Below are positions 61,027-64,000 of a DNA stretch of 64,000 bases, in pieces. The notes beneath the pieces are model-generated. The model was not told where the DNA came from, did no database searches, and worked only from the letters and a program-made list of their open reading frames with translations. A program made the translations under genes and the position numbers. This stretch comes from Novosphingobium clariflavum (GTDB lineage: Bacteria > Pseudomonadota > Alphaproteobacteria > Sphingomonadales > Sphingomonadaceae), in assembly GCF_026420865.1 (NCBI RefSeq), contig NZ_JAPCWC010000015.1:1-64000 (forward strand), read 5' to 3'. The stretch's first letter is position 1, and each line of letters begins with the position of its first letter.

Positions 61027-63576
61027 GTGCGATCGGGATCGGAACTGCTTTTTATACCGGCGCTGGCGCTGGGAATTGTGCTGACGATGCCCGCACCAGC
61101 CAGCGCCAGCCCGCAACCCTCGGTCGAGGAGATAACCGAAGAGGTCATGGTCAGCAGCGACGCCCAGCCGCATGACTTCTCGGACGAGGCGCTGCGCGAG
61201 AAAGCGGCTGACTTTAGCCTACCCGGCTACCGCTCGCGCCCGCCCGGGTTCGACCACTGGGCCAGGGCCCTGCTGGCAGGCCTCAAGGCGCATCCTCTTC
61301 CCGTTATCTCTGCCAGTCTTGCGAAAGAACACGGCATGGCCGCCCCCGCCATGCTCGATCTCGCGCGCGATTGGCTGAGAATGCAGGACTATGCCTGGCG
61401 ATCCGGGTTTGCGTCGGACGAAGAGGCCGCCGCAGCGATGACCAGCCGGCTGCTGGACCACACCAAAGCCGCGCAGGGCACACGGCTGTCGATCGAGATC
61501 GCCGCCGATGCCCTCTGGCAGATCGACCATTGCACAGCGCACTTCGAACAGCTCGAACACATCGGCGCAGATCCGCTCGAAGCCTTGCGCGCCATTGCCA
61601 GCGTCACCCAGTGCCCCGTGTACCAGGCCCGCCTCGCCGCAGCCGATCCCGCACATGCGGCTGCCACCCTGAGCGAACTGCTGCTGTCGGACGAAATGGA
61701 CAAAGTCCACGCACTGCCGATCGCGGAGTGGCTGGCATCCCCGCCCGCACTGGTCCGCGCCGCGCCGTCCTCGCGCGATGCCCTGCGCCTGCGCATGACC
61801 CGAACGGCCATCGCCCTGGCCTTCGATGCCGGGCTCGTTTCAGAGGGCCTGGCGCTGTATGACGGCCTCTCCCCTGCCGAACAACAGGCCATCCTGCCCG
61901 CGGTGCAGCCGGCGTTCGATGCCGAAATAGACGGCCTCCCGGTCGCCTTTCCCGCGCTTGCAAAGGGCGATCTGGCAAGCTCCATCGCCGCTGCCCTGCT
62001 CGACGCCGGGCGGAAGACGGAAGCCCGCGCGATCGTCATCGCCTCCCCGCAAACCGGCATCTGGCGCGCCATCGTTGCCTGTGGTTACCAGAGCAACACC
62101 CGCCCCGATGTCCGTAACTTTGCGCTGGCTTGCCTGAAACGCGAAGGACTGGGTGAGGACGATGTCAAAACCGCCCCGCACGATGAGGTAGCGATCGACG
62201 GCCTTCTGTTGCTCCACGCGATCGACACTCCCGAGCGGGACCCTTACATCTACGCCGAAGCCGCTTTTTCCGGTTCGCAGCGCCCGAGCGCAGATGGCGC
62301 CACGGCCCGCCTGCGATGCACGGTCTTCGCCGCTCCGCCGTTCCAGCAGATCTGCGCGCATGCACGCCGTTCCGTCACCTGGACTTTAGAGCCTGACGAC
62401 GCGCAGGCCGAAGCCCGACGCGCCGCTGCGATAGCCAGGATCGATGGAATGACACTCGACGGCTGGCTCGCCCTACGTGCCCGCATTGATGCAGATCTGG
62501 CCAAGGCGCGCCTGGAATTTACCGAGGATAACAAGGATCCGGCTTGGCGAGATCGCCCCGCGCTGCGTGCCAGCCCGCCGGACTTTACCGTCCATCCGCT
62601 GCCCCCGGAACTGCGCAGCGCTCCGGCAACCACTGGCAACGACGGCGCCGACGACGATAAGGACGCCCAGTGGCCGAAAGACTGGGGCAAACTGCCGCGC
62701 GGCTTCACACCAGTCCGTTTCGAACGGAACGACAAGCGCGCCGTCGCCATCAGCCTGTCCGGGATGTTCGACCGCGCCGGCGAGATCAGCCCCGGCGGCT
62801 ACTGGATCCACCTCAGCGACGATGGCGGCAAAACTTGGCAGGTGCCGCGCTATACCGGGCTCTCATTCCACTTCCCCTACGAAGTGATGCGCCGCTCAAA
62901 GCTGCCGATGCTTGGCGGACAGGACCTGACGATCGAAGTGGTCCACGCCGAGATCGACACCCGCTCGATCACCTATCCGCCCGTCGCCCTGCAGACCTGG
63001 CCCACCGAACGGGACTTCTTCCTCGACATCCCCATCGCCCGCCTCACCGCCGACAGCGACGGTGACGGCGTCACCGATCTTGCAGCGCGCCACCTCCTGC
63101 TGGATCGTCCCGCGCCGATGGCGCCGTTCCTCGTCGGCAGCGACTGGGCGCAATGCGGCGGTGTCACGCCCCCGATCACCGAACTGCGCCTTGCCATCCT
63201 TGCGCGGATCAACGGGGTCGAAGCCAGAGCGCTGATCGAACCCGTGACCCGAGGTGGCTCAGTCCCGATGATCGGCGGCTGGTCGAGGATGGCTCCCGGC
63301 GCCGCATGGCCGCTTTTCCTCAAGGGCAGCGCAGCCGACTTTGCCTGCGCCCGCCCCTCCACCATGCCGATCCTCATCTACGGTCTGCAAGGCGAGGACC
63401 AGCTTCAGCACCAGACCCCCGACTTCCGCCTGCTGGAAATGCCGAACCTCGTCATGAACCGCGAACAGACACGGGGATACGCGGAATGGAGTGCGGGCTG
63501 GGCTGGCGGCACCGTCCTGTTCTGGAGGGAGGGCAAGGGCTGGAAGTTCCGCGACATCAGCAGTTGGATCACCTGA
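61027..63576 (+). CDS. Large secreted protein of unknown function in the EPS locus
   Basis: An 849-residue protein starting at GTG 61027, chosen because GGGAG lies about nine bases before it and a signal peptide (ending PAPASAS, about residue 28) follows at once. The first 500 residues are helical and TPR-like in character. Later stretches include an Asp-box-like motif, IHLSDDGGKTWQVP (about 593-606), and a calcium-loop-like DSDGDGVTDL (about 675-684), then a beta-rich end. No catalytic residues or family are recognised. It lies in the exopolysaccharide cluster on the same strand and could act on, anchor or export the polymer. Confidence 0.75.
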   Translation: MRSGSELLFIPALALGIVLTMPAPASASPQPSVEEITEEVMVSSDAQPHDFSDEALREKAADFSLPGYRSRPPGFDHWARALLAGLKAHPLPVISASLAKEHGMAAPAMLDLARDWLRMQDYAWRSGFASDEEAAAAMTSRLLDHTKAAQGTRLSIEIAADALWQIDHCTAHFEQLEHIGADPLEALRAIASVTQCPVYQARLAAADPAHAAATLSELLLSDEMDKVHALPIAEWLASPPALVRAAPSSRDALRLRMTRTAIALAFDAGLVSEGLALYDGLSPAEQQAILPAVQPAFDAEIDGLPVAFPALAKGDLASSIAAALLDAGRKTEARAIVIASPQTGIWRAIVACGYQSNTRPDVRNFALACLKREGLGEDDVKTAPHDEVAIDGLLLLHAIDTPERDPYIYAEAAFSGSQRPSADGATARLRCTVFAAPPFQQICAHARRSVTWTLEPDDAQAEARRAAAIARIDGMTLDGWLALRARIDADLAKARLEFTEDNKDPAWRDRPALRASPPDFTVHPLPPELRSAPATTGNDGADDDKDAQWPKDWGKLPRGFTPVRFERNDKRAVAISLSGMFDRAGEISPGGYWIHLSDDGGKTWQVPRYTGLSFHFPYEVMRRSKLPMLGGQDLTIEVVHAEIDTRSITYPPVALQTWPTERDFFLDIPIARLTADSDGDGVTDLAARHLLLDRPAPMAPFLVGSDWAQCGGVTPPITELRLAILARINGVEARALIEPVTRGGSVPMIGGWSRMAPGAAWPLFLKGSAADFACARPSTMPILIYGLQGEDQLQHQTPDFRLLEMPNLVMNREQTRGYAEWSAGWAGGTVLFWREGKGWKFRDISSWIT

Positions 63577-63597
63577 CCCCGAGACCGCCGCCAGCGG

Positions 63598-64000
63598 CTA
63601 TCCCAGCGCCAGCACTTTGGCCGCCCGCCTGATCCGCTGCAACGCGGAAGCCGGGCGATGCGCCCAAAGGTCGCCGATCGACGAACCCTGCCCCGCCGTC
63701 GCGGCGAAGAAATGCGTGATATCGGCCAGCAGCACCTGCAACCGGCGTTCCACCGCAGCCCGCGAATAGGGGGCAAAGGCCTCTTCGCCCGGTACCGGCG
63801 GGGCATCCCCGGCAACCGCGCGCAGGATCGCCGCCACGTCATAATCGGGCGAGTGGACACGGATCTTGCGGCAATTGAACCCGGGATCGAGATAGTCGGC
63901 CAGCGCATCGTTGATGCTGGAGAACACCACGCAGCCCTGCGCCATCGCTTCAAGCGGCGGCAGGCCGAACCCCTCGGTCGCGCCCACGGCAATCCAGTGT
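63598..64000 (-). CDS. Glycosyltransferase, C-terminal part (cut by window end)
   Basis: Only the last 134 residues are in the window. The donor-site motif HWIAVGATEGFGLPPLEAMAQG is typical of GT4 enzymes. The upstream part, including the start, lies beyond 64000. It converges with the large secreted protein gene, 21 bases apart, and should belong to the same polysaccharide locus. The sugar and acceptor are unknown. Confidence 0.85.
   Translation of the reverse strand, partial: HWIAVGATEGFGLPPLEAMAQGCVVFSSINDALADYLDPGFNCRKIRVHSPDYDVAAILRAVAGDAPPVPGEEAFAPYSRAAVERRLQVLLADITHFFAATAGQGSSIGDLWAHRPASALQRIRRAAKVLALG

Noticed and set aside
62800-62850. Sialidase assignment for the large secreted protein
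   Set aside because: A single Asp-box-like motif is not diagnostic; the Arg triad and Tyr/Glu catalytic residues of sialidases are not identifiable.

Overview
The window reads as a chromosomal segment of a sphingomonad-type alphaproteobacterium (Novosphingobium/Sphingomonas/Sphingobium-like). The evidence is high GC with strong third-position GC, many GTG and some TTG starts, a TorF-type porin, an EipA/DUF1134 protein, COQ9, a TonB-dependent receptor with a terminal Phe, and short intergenic palindromic repeats of the kind common in this group. The genus is an inference. There is no transposase, integrase, phage gene, rRNA or CRISPR array.

Layout. 1-398: non-coding, repeat-bearing. 399-7220 (minus): three-gene amidoligase/transglutaminase operon (DUF2126-transglutaminase, circularly permuted ATP-grasp/alpha-E fusion, second transglutaminase). 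7400-11136: ppk then ppx, with a hairpin and a 9-codon leader ORF between them. 11362-18878 (minus): compact virB2-B3-B4-B6-B9-B10-B11 type IV secretion operon with no recognisable virB1, B5, B7, B8 or virD4. 19179-24275: small TPR protein, then a surface lipoprotein and TonB-dependent receptor pair preceded by Pho-box-like 11-bp-period repeats. 24395-25180: yybP-ykoY-type manganese riboswitch and a TMEM165/GDT1-family transporter. 25294-33608: Rap1a-like protein, LLM oxidoreductase and IclR regulator, glycosyltransferase and LpxH-like hydrolase, a degenerate orphan response regulator behind another Pho-box-like array, small beta-barrel, chemoreceptor, ssb. 33722-43483: feoAB, coq9, ankyrin protein, SCO1, ribD/ribE, GNAT, tyrB. 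43696-53700: EipA-like protein, tRNA-Ser(GCT), two small secreted proteins with a two-component system, carbonic anhydrase plus SulP transporter, TorF porin, PPP phosphatase. 53775-64000: exopolysaccharide locus (fused double GT2, second glycosyltransferase, Wzc/ExoP-type tyrosine kinase, Wzx flippase, large unknown secreted protein, glycosyltransferase cut by the window end).

Themes. Phosphate physiology recurs: polyphosphate synthesis and degradation genes, a probably PhoB-controlled outer-membrane lipoprotein/receptor pair, and an unusual OmpR-family regulator with a Pho-box-like upstream region. A second theme is gene-boundary architecture. Short tandem duplications of 14-26 bp sit on the stop or start codons of several unrelated genes, and palindromic or dispersed repeats abut the 3' ends of minus-strand genes. 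The best candidates for undescribed biology are the Pho-linked lipoprotein/receptor pair, the stripped-down T4SS with a large palindrome at the virB3/virB4 junction, the degenerate response regulator, and the 849-residue protein in the polysaccharide locus.
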